Assembly (NCBI GenBank): GCA_963281255.1
Contig: OY725492.1
Location: 806,001 to 870,000, forward strand
DNA length: 64,000 bases
Direction: 5' to 3'
Source: Aphrocallistes beatrix
Lineage: Eukaryota; Porifera; Hexactinellida; Sceptrulophora; Aphrocallistidae
The stretch's first letter is position 1, and every line of letters starts with the position of its first letter. Under the pieces are notes generated by a model that was not told the DNA's origin, did not search any database, and saw only the letters and a program-made list of their open reading frames with translations. This document shows, one piece after another, positions 33,255 to 44,500 of the stretch. Both the position numbers and the translations under genes were made by a program.

Positions 33255-33490
33255 GACCTGTCACGCCTTAACTAGTACGAGGGGAGCAATTGTGGATGCC
33301 ATAACTGGCCGCCCCTTTCCACAACAGGTCGGGGCCGGACCAGTCATGGCGTAGAAGCCGTCAGGCATTGCACTTTTCAGAATAGTGACCTTTATAAATC
33401 GTCTAAAACTATTCGCAGCGGACGGGGAGAGCAGGGGCGGTTTCCTATGGGCTGACCTCGGTCGAACAGCTCTTACGGCTCTGAAATACA
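33255..33490. other. GC-richer unassigned segment
   Basis: About 235 bp of clearly higher GC inside the foldback element, with a 76-codon minus-strand open frame (P-R-S-A-H-R-K-P-P). No family was recognised; composition hints at foreign or captured sequence. Confidence 0.35.
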
Positions 33491-34429
33491 ATTCAATTAT
33501 AAATTGTCAGGTTATATCAACATTAACTAGTAAACATTAATTGCCAAAACATTAGTAGTAGTAGAAACAAATGGGTAATACTTTTCATAAAATTATAAAT
33601 GGGGGGACCCCCCCAAATAAAAATATGACTAATGATAAAATCGGGGGGACCCCCCCAAATTTGGGGGGGTACCCCCCAATTCTGGAGGGGACCCCCCATA
33701 TAGACTGCTAAAATAGAAATAATTGGGGGATACCCCCCAAATTTGGGGGGGCTCCCCCAAATCGAGGATAATAATAATAAAAATTGGGGGGGTCCCCCCC
33801 CAATTTGAAGGGGCCCCCCCAAATGGGATCCAAAATTTGATAGAAATGGGGGGGTACCCCCCAAATATGGGGGAGCCCCCCCAACTGAAACCCTACAATC
33901 ATTACACATCAAAAAATTTAAAATTGACAAATTTGGTGGTTTTTCGTGCGATATCGATTATAACAGTAGGACAGGAGTATTTAGGGATGTTATCTCCATT
34001 ATTATTAATCAAAGGGCGACTCCGACGGACACAAAGTGTCCGCCAGCCGCGCAGCGCAAGCAAGCGAAGCGTGTTTGTTACTAATAATATTCAGTGATCA
34101 GTTCAGGGACTGACGAATTCATGCAGCTTTGTCATATATACACTCTACACACAGGTGAATATTCAAGACAGTGCTTCTTACAAGGGCTATGCAGTCAGAT
34201 TTGCAGTTTCCTTGATGGTATCCAAGAGGGATTCATGAGCTGGTGGCAGAGCAGTTATTACTGGAATCAACTTCCTATCAGTTCGACTCCATCTCCAGTC
34301 CACAGGCCGCTTGAACCTGATAGTATACCCTGAGACAGGGGTGATCCCAGGGAGGGGAATCCCAGACATTTGCCTCGAGTTTGATTTTTCTTCCCCAGAA
34401 TTCGTTGGACTACTTGTGTTAAAATCATA

Positions 34430-34963
34430 GTAAAGGCCCCGGATTTTTTTTTGGCCCCGGTATTGAAAATTTCTGCCCTGACATTGTGGTATTCGGTTGC
34501 TGATGTGGGAGGTTGGGTTTTCCGAATGTAGAAACGATGATCCAGAAGAGACCTTCTGGCAACAGCGTTAGTACATCAAAGGATCCACTCTATTATCTAG
34601 AACTCTTCGATAGATGGCAATGTTGTGTCTCATCCATTGATTTATTTGGGTATGCAATACTCGGATATTACACAACGTTCTTTGAGGTACTAACGCTGTT
34701 GCCAGTGAGTCTCTTTTGGATAATCGTTTCTACATCCAAAAAACCAAACCTCCCACATCAGCAGCCGAATATCACAATGTCAGGGCAAAAACTTTCAAAA
34801 CGGGGGCCCAAAAAAAATCCAGGGGATGTTTTGGATTCAATGGAAAAAAGCCCCTCACAGACGGGCCAGAAGTGTGCTTCCACATTCCTTGGATGATGAC
34901 ACAATACATGTCATCCAAGGAATTTGGAAGCACACTTCTAGCCCGTCTGTGAGGGGCTTTTCT
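34430..34963. mobile_element. Double inverted-repeat insertion
   Basis: Two hairpins side by side: arms 34455-34580 with 34680-34812 (GCTGATGTGGGAGGT and inverse; GGCAACAGCGTTAGTAC and inverse), then arms 34846-34896 with 34913-34963 (CCCTCACAGACGGG and inverse). Probably one palindromic MITE with an inner rearrangement. Confidence 0.6.
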
Positions 34964-35640
34964 TACATCAATTGAAGTTTGTAGGATGAAAATTGTAGAT
35001 GTAAATTTTGGCCGTGTCATCATGATGACATCAACATAATTAATTAGCATAGTTTTGTATAGTCATCTACGCAACACTTTCTACAACATATGTTTATTTC
35101 TATTTCTTATCATTACAACTCTATTTCTTATCATTTTAACAAGCCATTTATAATTATTGCTGTGTCATCATGATGACGTAAGCATAATTAATTAAGATAA
35201 TTTTGTTGAGACATCTATATTGAACACTTTATTGAACAATTGTTTATCCCAAACTATTAAAATTTGAGCTCTAATAGGCAATTAGCATTCCAATTAGGCG
35301 ATGATGACGCGACAAAATATTTAACCGCAAATTGCTCAGAGGTCCTATTTCAGATAGATTTAGGAATAAAATAGGTTTTAGAGGGCCTCATACTTCACCA
35401 GTGTTACCAATCTCAAGTTTCTAGCTCTTTTAGTTTATGTGAAATAAGCAAAAGAATGAAATCACAAATGCTACGTAATGATGATGATTTAGGATATATT
35501 GAAAATCGTATGAGTAGATGCACATCTACATATATACCCGCAGCTTTACAAAATATTTCAGGGCGATATCTTTTAAACTCTGGTCTGTGCACCACTTACG
35601 GCCGGCCTGCCCTACACCAGCACTCATTTTAGTGCTGTGC

Positions 35641-35687
35641 TCCTATATTATTATATTGGATCATAGATCCAATATAATAATATAGGA
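35641..35687. repeat. Perfect 22-bp inverted repeat
   Basis: TCCTATATTATTATATTGGATC (here named by its ends TCCTA and GGATC) pairs perfectly with its inverse across a 3-base loop. Confidence 0.85.
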
Positions 35688-35903
35688 AGCACACTAAAAA
35701 TTGAAGTGTTAATTAAACCCTCTGACGAGACTGCAAATTTGGATCAGAAAATATGTGTTGAAATACTTCTGTCCGCTCAATGTATAGTAAGTAGTAACCA
35801 CAATACTCATAATATCGCATCAAATCAAAATACCAATCAAAGTGTTTTTAAGGATTTTTGATATTCATAGTATACCTATATATTTATTCTGCAAAAATTT
35901 TAC

Positions 35904-36203
35904 CTGCTTCTTGAGTGCGTGTACAATTTGGAGAACTAAATTCACTTAATCCTGCTCTGTTTTCAACCCGAATTATTACACAATAATAAGTATTTGGTAA
36001 AAGTCCAGTCAGAATTACAGACATCATGTCAATATTTAGATTCAAAGTTCTTTCAGTTGTATCCAACACCGATCCATTATATCTAACTTGGTAGTTTGTT
36101 AAAACTCCATTTTGATCTATCAATTCAGGAGCATTCCATTCTGCCTGTATTGCAGTGCTGTTTAAAGCAAATACTGTCAAGTTAACTGGAGGAGTTGAAG
36201 GAA
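35904..36203 (-). CDS. FN3 exon, U2 slot L
   Basis: Complete domain exon: V-F-A-L-N-S-T start, L-T-N-Y-Q-V-R, R-T-L-N-L-N-I-D-M-M (residue-55 sequon lost), P-N-T-Y-Y, E-N-R-A-G. Donor G|GTAAAA. The 7.8-kb intron on its left is the longest in the window. Confidence 0.92.
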
Positions 36204-36629
36204 CTACAAATATAAGCATGTAGGTGAATATTACATACTAATTCAGTTTTTAGATAGTACTAGTATTAGAATCATTAACACAATAATATCTCATCAATCA
36301 TGGGTATAATTCGAGTTATTTTTATCTGCGGTATAATGGAGCGCAACCCACTTTTTTTAGCAACAATAGTGGGTATATACTTAATATATGGCAGTGTCTG
36401 TCACGGATATACCAGTTTATAATTTTTATCCAAAGCAAATTCCGCCTGAAGAGAAATAGTTGAAGCATCATGCTCGATTGGAACCGTAGTTAGCATTTGA
36501 CATGACCATCTACTCTTGACTACAATTAGTGCCAGATTGGCCCAATGTTTGACTAAAGAAATGAAACAATTGAGGTTAGGCATTAGCAAGTCTCTTTCAA
36601 GATACCATCAGGATCCTTTGATGTTAAAC

Positions 36630-37140
36630 TGAAGAATTGTGACAGCAGATGAAATATGGCTTAATCACTATGGTCCAGAAACAAACAGGAATCTATGGAG
36701 TGGCACCATGCTGATTCTCCATATCCCCATTAAGTTTAGAATAGCGAGGTCTGCGAAGAAGATTATGGTTAGAATCTTTGAGGAAAGTGACGTTCTTCTT
36801 ATTGATTATATACCTCGTGCCCGTGGTCAAACGGTTACCGATATTTATTATGACCTATGTTGCCGAAACTCCTGTAGAACATATAAAGGATAAAAGACGT
36901 GGCATGCTCAGAGCTGAAGTGATTTCACTATGAAAATTATACAGTTCAAAACTGTAAGCTTTACCCGCTGAAATTCGTCAGTATTGATTTGAAATGTTTC
37001 TCCACCTACCGTATTAACGAAACTACGTGGTGAGAAATGTGACTGTGATGAAAAATACTTTCTTTTGCAGTGGATACGAGAACTTGTTAAACGTTGGGAA
37101 AAGTGTATTGATCTCCTAGGGGATTGTGTAGAAAAATAAT
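36630..37140 (+). pseudogene. Mariner transposase relic
   Basis: Plus-strand frame from 36639 reads T-A-D-E-I-W-L-N-H-Y-G-P-E-T-N-R (first catalytic Asp block; mariners have G-D-E-T-W), then A-K-K-I-M-V-R-I-F, V-L-L-I-D-Y-I-P-R and G-Q-T-V-T-D-I-Y-Y. After 36893 the frame breaks; the H-D-N and S-P-D-L-A-P catalytic blocks are not readable. The end is recognisable: I-R-E-L-V-K-R-W-E-K-C-I-D-L-L-G-D then a stop at about 37140. Runs against the FN3 gene, inside the L-M intron. Confidence 0.85.
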
Positions 37141-37558
37141 TTGCTTTTGAGGTTGAGGCTAATTACCTATTGAGTTCATAACCAACCACCAAAACAGATT
37201 TGCTTACCATAGGAGACACAGATTTCAACAAAATTATAAACTGGTCTTGCATTGTTTAGTACTTTTTGGAAACATTCAAGGCCGTGCATTAAGAAGCCCA
37301 GAGTTCAACAAACTTCAAATAATGTTAATATCAACCTTTGATAATAAATATAACACACACATTTCAAATGAGGAGCTATCAAAACAGTGAAATATACCTA
37401 TCCACAAGTAATTAAATAGATAAATTGGTATGCAGAAAAGCAAAGCAAGCTATAAATGGCTTACTTAAAAGATTATACTATGAACAAAATTTCAAAAATG
37501 TTAATATATAAATAGATAGCAATATCTTCAAAGAAATTTAATTATGTCTAAATCTTAC

Positions 37559-37858
37559 TTGCTTCGTGAGTGCGTGCACAATTTGGAGAACTAAATTGAC
37601 TGAAACCTGCTCTGTTTTCAACTTGAATCATTACACAGTAATAAACATTTGGTAGAAGTCCAGTTAGAATTACAGATAATGTGTTAACACTTAGATTCAA
37701 AAATATTTCAGTTGTATCCAACTCTAAACCACTATATCTAACTTGGTAACTTGTTAAAACTCCATTTTGATCTATCAATTCAGGAGCATTCCATTCTGCC
37801 TGTATCGCTGTGCTGTTTATGGAATATACAGAGATGTTAACTGGAGGAGTTGAAGGAA
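37559..37858 (-). CDS. FN3 exon, U2 slot M
   Basis: Complete domain exon: V-N-I-S-V-Y-S-I-N, Y-S-G-L-E-L-D (residue-43 sequon lost), T-E-I-F-L-N-L-S-V-N-T-L, M-I-Q-V-E-N-R-A-G, S-Q-F-S-S. Confidence 0.92.
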
Positions 37859-37894
37859 CTAGAAACAGATGTATATAGGTGAATATAATATATT

Positions 37895-38895
37895 ACAAGC
37901 GCGCTTAGCGTGCTTGCGCTGCGCGGCTTGAGGACACTGCATATCCACAAAGTCGCGCTGCGAGCACTTGGAATAGCAAAGAAACGGTTGATTGTTTTCT
38001 AATTTTTTTCTATAAAACGTCATTTATCTACGGTGAATCTGAAATCAGAACTGGAAAAGAAAATTAGGTCCGAAGATAAAAAGAATTCGAAATCTACAAA
38101 CCTAAAAACAAATGCTAAAGGTTGAATGCTAGTTTCTAGCATATTTTTAAGATTTGTTTACTTAATGAATTTATTATAAACATAATTAAACAAATAATGT
38201 ATCACATAAATACTACAATATTATATTTGAAATCTACACGACTAAAACCTTATGTCAACTGCTGAAAGTTGGTCTCAAGCCTATTTGTGTAGTTTGTTTA
38301 CTTTATGTATATATTGTAGCAAAAGTAAACAAATATTTATCATGCAGATTCGAAAATACGATGTTCGAAATCTACAACCCAAAAACCCCATATTAACAAT
38401 TGGAAGCTAGTCTCTAGCCTATTTTTTGGAATTTGTTCACTTTATGTATTTATTGTAATCAAGAGTAAACGAATAATTTATTATATATATTGGAAATATA
38501 TATTCAGAGTCTACAACCTAAAACTACATGACAACCGTTGAATGAAAGTCTCTAGCATATTTTTAAAATTCGCCAAAAGGTGTGAAGATACACATATTAC
38601 ATTTAATATTGCTATGCACTATAAAATAATTAAGATATCTATATGAAATAACTTTTTGTTTGAAGTACTAATAACAATGATACTCTATTGAAGGTCCAAA
38701 CATTGATTTCTAATGTAAAAGTGAAGCCATATATTTTGAATAGAAGGTATTAAAAATGTTTTCCATTATTTTTGCAGAGTTGTCAAAATTTCGCTTAGAT
38801 CTTCGAACTTAACGTAGACTCATCATTTGACACCTACATGCCAATTTTAATATCGCTACGACTTTCCAATTCTTCATTTTTTTCTCTTTTGTTCG
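37895..38895 (-). mobile_element. Family Y element with GC module, U2 M-G intron
   Basis: Module at 37895-37972, body with repeated GTTGAATGCTAG and GCTAGTCTCTAGCCT phrases, then GCTTAGATCTTCGAACTTAA and CACCTACATGCCAATTTTAA near the head at 38800-38890. The terminal TTAAAACGC motif is missing. Confidence 0.6.
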
Positions 38896-39325
38896 TTTGT
38901 TCGAAATGGTTGGAAAAATGGAGGGTCGAAGTGCTATAAAGATTTATATATACGTCAGTGTCAAATAATGAATCTAAGTTCTAATATCAAAGTGAAATTT
39001 TCACACCTCTGAAAAAATGGAAAACACTTTTTATACATTTTCTGTAGATTATATCGCCTCAATCTCACAAAAGCGAAGCGCGCTTGTATATGTATATACA
39101 CAAAAAAATATTAATCGAGTTTTAATAGTAAGGATTTAAAAATCGCATTTCAAAAATGTATCATAAACTATTTGAGGACTTTTTACAGAATAGATCCATA
39201 AAGCAAGCAAATTTGAAATGAATTCATCTAAATATGCAGCAGCATCAATAATTCAAATCGTCATGTTTTAAAATGTTGACATGTGTAATATACATATATA
39301 TCTCATCATGCATAGTATATCTTAC

Positions 39326-39625
39326 TTGCTTCGTGAGTGCGTGCACAATTTGGAGAACTAAATTCACTCAATCCTGCTCTGTTTCCAACGCGAACCATCA
39401 CACAGTAATAAACATTTGGTAGAAGTCCAGTCAGATTTACAGACATTGTGTTAATATTTATATCCAAAAGTCTTTCAGTTGTATCCAACACCGATCCACT
39501 AAATCTAACTTGGTATCGTGTTAAAACTCCATTTTGATCTATCAATTCAGGAGCATTCCATTCTGCCTGTATCGCAGTGCTGTCTATGGAATAAACTGTC
39601 AAGTTGAGTGGAGGAGTTGAAGGAA
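39326..39625 (-). CDS. FN3 exon, U3 slot G
   Basis: Complete domain exon: S-I-D-S-T (sequon lost), R-Y-Q-V-R-F-S-G-S, L-L-D-I-N-I-N-T-M, S-V-N-L-T-G, G-N-R-A-G. The X terminal motif stands 190 bp to its left at 39113, as in U1 and U2. Confidence 0.92.
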
Positions 39626-40493
39626 CTACAAATAAATATATGGTTAAAAAGTAAAAACTAAGGCATAGCTTGCAGAATCAATAGTATCAATACAAAATAT
39701 TTCATCTGCCATAGGTCTTTTTCAAAACCACAACCGCGCTATTAATTACGAGCATTATCCAAAGAACACCAAATCAAAACACAGCAATGAATTCTTCATA
39801 AGTTCCGACCTATAAAGCTTAAATAATTTCAATTAGCTATTATAAAAACCCCGTTGTTTTGTTGACAATTTACCTCGTAATTAGGATGAATTAAGAACTA
39901 CAATCAACGTTACTTTATTAATAAAAATTTTCTGGGTTCAGAAACCTGAAATAAATCAAACCTACCTGTTCTAATTGTTCACCAAAATGTCAACGAGGCA
40001 AGGTACGATTGGGTTGGTCAGTTCTTTTTTTTCCATTATAGAATATTGTAAAATGGAAATAATTAAAGTTCAATGAAAAGTTTATCCAAATTGTAACAGG
40101 GCTAAAAAATTAATGAAAGTAAAAGTACGATCATATTTAAAATTTGGAATATAAACAATAGCTAAGGTCTAATCTAAACATTGATGTAACTAAAGAAATC
40201 CAAGTTGTTGAAATATGTCATGTCATGGCCTATTTAATACACGGCCGTGTATGTCACCGAGAAGGCCTGAATAATAGAAGGTCAGTTTTAGCACAGTCAA
40301 AATTTAATTAGACAGATAAATCAAGAACTGTATACGATAGACCTTTGAAATATATTATTACCATATGCAAACATCATAAACAACAATAAGAAGACCTTAA
40401 TCCAAAAATTCTGAAAATCTAAAATTGAATGTCCATGCATTCCTCAGTTGCTATGGAAACAAAAAGTTGAATGTTTAAACCTTAAATCAAATA
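39626..40493 (-). other. G-A intron of U3, first part
   Basis: Matches U4 51060-52930 piecewise (GATGAATTAAGAACTACAATC, GGAATATAAACRATAGC). It includes one arm of the palindromic repeat described at 52870-53275. No gene seen. Confidence 0.55.
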
Positions 40494-40681
40494 CAGTCGA
40501 CTCCGCTCAAAAGGGTCACATCGATCAGAGGACATTTTGTCCCGATTAAGCGGAGAACCCTATTAACCGAAAATATTTTGTATTAGATTCTATGTATGAG
40601 AGCTATTCCGGTCCTGCCAAAAATGACCCGATTAAGCGGTTGACCCGATTAAACAGTGACCCTATTATGCGGAGTCGACTG
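40494..40681. mobile_element. CAGTCGACTCCGC MITE
   Basis: 188 bp with TA on both sides; ends CAGTCGACTCCGCTCAAAAG and inverse AATAGGGTCACTG-like interior with AGCGGAGTCGACTG-type end. The matching arm in U2 (21070-21100, inverted) reads CAAATAGTATAGAT, the empty site. Ends and target suit a pogo/Tigger-type element. Confidence 0.85.
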
Positions 40682-41089
40682 TAGTATAGATAGTAGACAC
40701 TTGGAAAATACACCATTCAATTCGCTAACTACTTCTTCTCACATGATACTAATAACACTCACTGTTCATGATTTTATTTTCAATATTTTTTAGTTTTCTA
40801 TGATTTTGTCACATCTCATTACTCCTCTATAGATCGTGATAAAATCCTAGATAACTCAGAGAATATTGAAAATAAACACATGAACACTATTGTTATCATA
40901 TAGTAAGTAGTAGCTTGCAGATTGAATGGTAAAAACATTTCTTAGTGCCTAATTAATATTTAGAGGGGCCCTCTTCAAATTTGAAGAGTAGGAAAAATAT
41001 TATATTAGTAATTAATAATTTTATTGTGGATCGTCTCACCGCAATTAAATCTTGAAATAAGATTTCTGTCAAAGAGTGTGAAAATATCT

Positions 41090-41335
41090 ATATAAATCGA
41101 TATGTTAATAACTCAAAAAATATTCGCATTACTGCTTCCAAAGATTGATAATCGGATCCTAAATAGTAAAATATTGGTGCACAGCTACACCAAAAAGAGA
41201 TCCTACATGCAAAACTTGGTAAAATCGGAATATTAGATTGGCAGTAGCGCACAGACAGACATACATACGGACGGCGAGTTACTCCGTCCATGCCATGAGG
41301 GAATCTCCCATACGGGAACTGCACTAAAATTGATT
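41090..41335. repeat. Dispersed repeat Z with TACGGAC tail
   Basis: Has both the GTTAATAACTC part and the tail with GAGATCCTACATG, TACGGACGGCG and GGGAATCTCCC. Best-preserved tail in the window; a partner is at 53290-53465. Confidence 0.5.
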
Positions 41336-41438
41336 GAGAATCAACTATTATATTATTTTAACAAGATGTATCTATGAGGTTCTAATGTATTATGAAAATC
41401 ATCTGAGATGTATAATTCTATATATACAGCTGTATCTA

Positions 41439-41917
41439 CACTAACCGGAGAAAAGTATTTGTACACTATATTATTCCCCATACAAATAGTACTAAATTGG
41501 CTCTTTTCATGAAGGGAAAAGTATTCAAACTCTAAGAGCTATTAGGAGTCTGATTTAAGATTCAGAATCTTCACATTCGAATTAGTAATAGTTTAAGATT
41601 TCTAAATAAATTGCTCAACCCAATTAGTAAATTATCAACCAGTGACACAAGAGGTAGTACATCACCATCATGTATAGTGATAAAAAGGGACATATGTGGC
41701 ACAAAGTGGCAGTGATTGATGATTTGAAAACATTGGGAATTAATAATTGATTAGAAATTTCCTGCAATAACTAATTCGAATGCGAAGATTTCGAATTTGA
41801 AACCCGATTAGTTGTATCACTTACCGTTTCGGAGTTTTAATATTCATGAATAGACCCATTTTAGTATTAAATGCACGTAAGATAATGAAGTGTGCAAATA
41901 CTTTTGTCCCGTTAGTG
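41439..41917. mobile_element. CACTAAC MITE
   Basis: 479 bp with TA on both sides; ends CACTAACCGGAGAAAAGTAT and, inverted, CACTAACGGGACAAAAGTAT. Related in design to the CACTGCC MITEs (AAAAGTATT, CCCCATACAAATAGT). U4 gives the exact empty site (CATCTATACGAAAAA at 53567). Confidence 0.9.
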
Positions 41918-42004
41918 TATACGAAAAATTCAAATGTATCTGACATAATATTTTAAAATCTTATGTTTATAGGATATACATATTTTATTGTGCATAAATC
42001 TTAC

Positions 42005-42304
42005 TTGCTTCGTGAGTGCGTATACAATTTGGAGAACTAAATTCACTGAATCCTGCTCCGTTTTCAACACGAATTATTACACAGTAATAAACATTTGGGA
42101 GAAGTCCAGTCAGAAATACAGACATCGTGTCAATAGTTAGATTCAAAGATCTTTCAGTTGTATCCAACTCAAATCCATTATAAATAATTTGGTAACTTGT
42201 TAAAACTCCATTTTGGTCCATCAATTCAGGAGTATTCCATTCTGCCTGTATTGCAGTGCTGTTTAAACTATGTACTGTGAAGTCAACTGGAGGAGTTGAA
42301 GGAA
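42005..42304 (-). CDS. FN3 exon, U3 slot A
   Basis: Complete domain exon: V-D-F-T-V-H-S-L-N (N8 to D, sequon lost), E-W-N-T-P-E-L-M-D-Q, I-I-Y-N-G-F-E-L-D, L-T-I-D-T-M-S-V-F-L-T. The A-B intron to its right is 214 bp. Confidence 0.92.
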
Positions 42305-42518
42305 CTAGAAATAGATGGAAGAACTAATAGTAGACTCTAGTTAGAACTTAGAATATTTCATCAATCAAAAGTATAAAGAAAGCAAAGTTATTCAAAAATT
42401 GCCTCTCTCGAGTGGTTCTATAACTAATTGAAAATTATAATAGGTGTTAATATATTATATACAGCATCATGTTTAATATTTTGACATGTATATATAATTA
42501 ATTATGCATAAATCTTAC

Positions 42519-42818
42519 TTGCTTCGAGAGTACGCGCGCAATTTGGAGAACTAAATTCACTCAATCCTGCTCCGTTCCCAACGCGAACCTTTACACAGTA
42601 ATAAACATTTGGTTGAAGTCCAGTCAGAATTACAGACACCGTGTTAATAGGTAGATTCAAAGATCTTTCAGTTGTATCCAACACTGATCCATTATATCTA
42701 ACTTGGTAACTTGTTAAAACTCCATTTTGATTTATCAATTCAGGAGCATTCCATTCTGCTTGTATCGCAGTGCTGTTTAAAGAATATACTGTCAAGTTAA
42801 CTGGAGGAGTTGAAGGAA
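42519..42818 (-). CDS. FN3 exon, U3, chimera of slots B and H
   Basis: Complete, open, exactly 300 bp. The plus-strand left part (CGAGAGTACGCGC, ACGCGAACC) and left flank are slot B. From about 42641 the text is slot H (TTAATAGGTAGATTCAAAGATC, TTTTGATTTATC, Y-S-L-N-S-T), as is the right flank (ACAACACT, T-run, ATTAATAG). Thus the downstream third of the domain comes from B and the upstream two thirds from H. Residues include L-N-L-P-I (sequon lost, as in U4-H), N-T-V-S-V and L-Q-P-N. Confidence 0.92.
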
Positions 42819-42881
42819 CTAGAAAGAGATGTATGTAGGTTAACACAACACTATTTTTTTTAAGATAAGAAAATTAATAGT

Positions 42882-43135
42882 TCAAGCGCGCTTCGCTTGC
42901 TTGCGCTGTGCGGCTGGCGGCCACTTTGTGTCCGCCGGAGGCGCCGTTTGGGCACCTAGGTTTTCATTGATAAAAATATAGGGTATATAATATGTGAAAA
43001 CTTTTGTAACTTTTCGAGATAACACTCGAAAAGTTACAAAAGTTTTCACATTTTCAATTTTTGATGCGTTGATTGACGTTAAATGATGACGTTATAACAG
43101 AGTGATGCGTCATCATTTTTTGATAAGAGTGATTC
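42882..43135 (+). mobile_element. Family X fragment with a perfect hairpin
   Basis: Module 42882-42960, then 25-bp arms 42994-43018 and 43025-43049 pair perfectly over a 6-base loop. In other X copies this place holds a single CACTCGAAAAATCAC stretch, so the hairpin arose by a local inverted duplication. Body resumes with ATGACGTTATAACAGAGTG. Confidence 0.65.
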
Positions 43136-43320
43136 CACTCTAGACAGGTGATGGCCGTTATACACACTTTTAGGTCAGTAAGGGACTACAAACGGGTGGC
43201 CGCTGGCCGCGTTGAGCATGTGGCCGCTATACACAGGTTCAATATTATGGAATTTCGGACGGGACTATTCATTAGTGACCGCTATAGACAGGTGACCGTT
43301 ATAGCAGGTTCGACAGTATA
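43136..43320. other. Unassigned GGCCGCT-rich stretch
   Basis: Repeats of GGTGGCCGCT, TGTGGCCGCTATACACAGG and GTGACCGCTATAGACAGG with CTATAGACAGG near both ends (43143 and 43280): likely the remains of a small MITE. No gene seen. Confidence 0.4.
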
Positions 43321-43888
43321 TCTTATATATTAAAACACTAGGATTTTTTCTTTTTTTGTGTGTGTTTGTCCGAATTGATTGAAGAATTGGCAAGTCGTAG
43401 AGATATGAAAATTGGCATGCAAGTGTCAAATGATATGACTACGATTAAGTTCTAAGATCAAAGCGAAAATTTCACACCTCTACAAAAAATGGAAAACAAT
43501 TTTTCACACCTTTACTATACAAAATAGATTACCACACTATCACAATGGAAATCATTGTACGGACAATAGATAGTCATTGTTACTAATACTTCAAAGCTAC
43601 AATTTATGTTTGATATCTTAAATGTATCATAATGTATAGCAATAAAAAAAGATTATGTGCGTATTTTCACACCTTTATATACATATTTTCACACCATTTG
43701 ACGAATTTTGAAAAATATGCTAGAGACTAGCTTCCAACTGTTGACATGTGGTTTTTATGGGTGTAGAATTCGAATATTATATCTTCAGATCGATATGATC
43801 AATAATTTGTTTGAAATAGTTACATAAAGTAAACAAATTACAAAAATAGCAAATCGCGCAACGCAAGCAAACGAAGCGCGCTTGTACT
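43321..43888 (+). mobile_element. Family Y element, plus orientation, nearly complete
   Basis: Head TTATATATTAAAACACTAGG, then GTGTTTGTCCGAATTGATTG, GGCAAGTCGTAGAGATATG, body with TTTCACACCT phrases and GCTAGAGACTAGC, ending in the GC module (43849-43885, GCAAACGAAGCGCGCTTGTA). AT-rich 5-prime start and GC-rich hairpin 3-prime end resemble Helitrons; this is inference. Confidence 0.6.
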
Positions 43889-44050
43889 TATAAAAACCGA
43901 ATGTGATGAGATTTTTCGAAAAAATTTGACAATGCACATCTACACCATAAAGAGATCCTACATGCGAAATTGGGTAAAATCGGGCTGGTAGATTTCGCAG
44001 TAGCGCGCGTACGGACATATGACTAAATATTTCACATGCAAAAACTATAC

Positions 44051-44350
44051 CTGCTTCTTGAGTGCTAGCACAATTCGGAGAACTAAATTCACTCAATCCT
44101 GCACCGTTTTCAACACGAATCATTACACAGTAATAAACATTTGGTAGAAGTCCAGTCAGAATTACAGACATCGTGTTAATACTTAGATTCAAAGATCTTT
44201 CAGTTATATCCAACCCTGATCCATTATATCTAACTTGGTAACTTGTCAAAACTCCATTTTGATCTATCAATTCAGGAGCATTCCATTCTGCCTGTATCGC
44301 AGTGCTGTTTAAGGAATATACTGTGATGTTAACTGGAGGAGTTGAAGGGA
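44051..44350 (-). CDS. FN3 exon, U3 slot K
   Basis: Complete domain exon: V-N-I-T-V-Y-S-L-N, N-G-S-G-L-D-I-T-E-R-S-L (T49/T50 region altered), M-I-R-V-E-N-G-A-G-L, P-N-C-A-S-T (R96 to S). Donor G|GTATAG; acceptor TAG|TCCC. Confidence 0.92.
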
Positions 44351-44500
44351 CTACAAAGAGATGTATGTAAGGAGAATGTAATTCATTGTAACTACTTGTA
44401 GCATTTCGATAAATTTTGATGATTTTTGATACTTCAATGCTTTAATTAAATGTTCATCGCTAATTATATATCAAATTATCGATTTTGATTGCTTTAGAAA

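Larger units (their letters stand above)
31466..33897. mobile_element. Foldback element with G-run/C-run inverted ends
   Basis: 2,432 bp inside an X element, flanked by ATCAT on both sides (31461-31465 and 33898-33902). Ends TGTAGGGTTTCAGTTGGGGG and inverse. The arms (31466 to about 31803, and about 33596 to 33897) match closely over some 300 bp and consist of about ten self-complementary blocks such as GGGGGGTACCCCCC joined by CCAAATTTGG palindromes. The left arm has about 45 extra bp. The 1.8-kb middle holds unrelated repeats, including a hAT-type end and a Y module, and no transposase. Confidence 0.85.
31124..34075 (-). mobile_element. Family X element split by a foldback insertion
   Basis: Terminal motif CCTTACTATTAAAACTCGAT at 31125, head GTAACGAATTGATTGAAG at 31171, body to 31465. 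It resumes after the foldback at 33898 (ATCATTACACATC) and ends in the GC module at 34021-34075. Joining the two sides restores the order of the intact X copies. Confidence 0.75.

Noticed and set aside
33261-33491. Minus-strand 76-codon Arg/Pro-rich frame
   Set aside because: GC-rich segment within a foldback element; no conserved motif, so reported only as unassigned.
34094-34369. Open frames on both strands of similar length
   Set aside because: Mutual antisense shadows in a region of inverted repeats; no motif.
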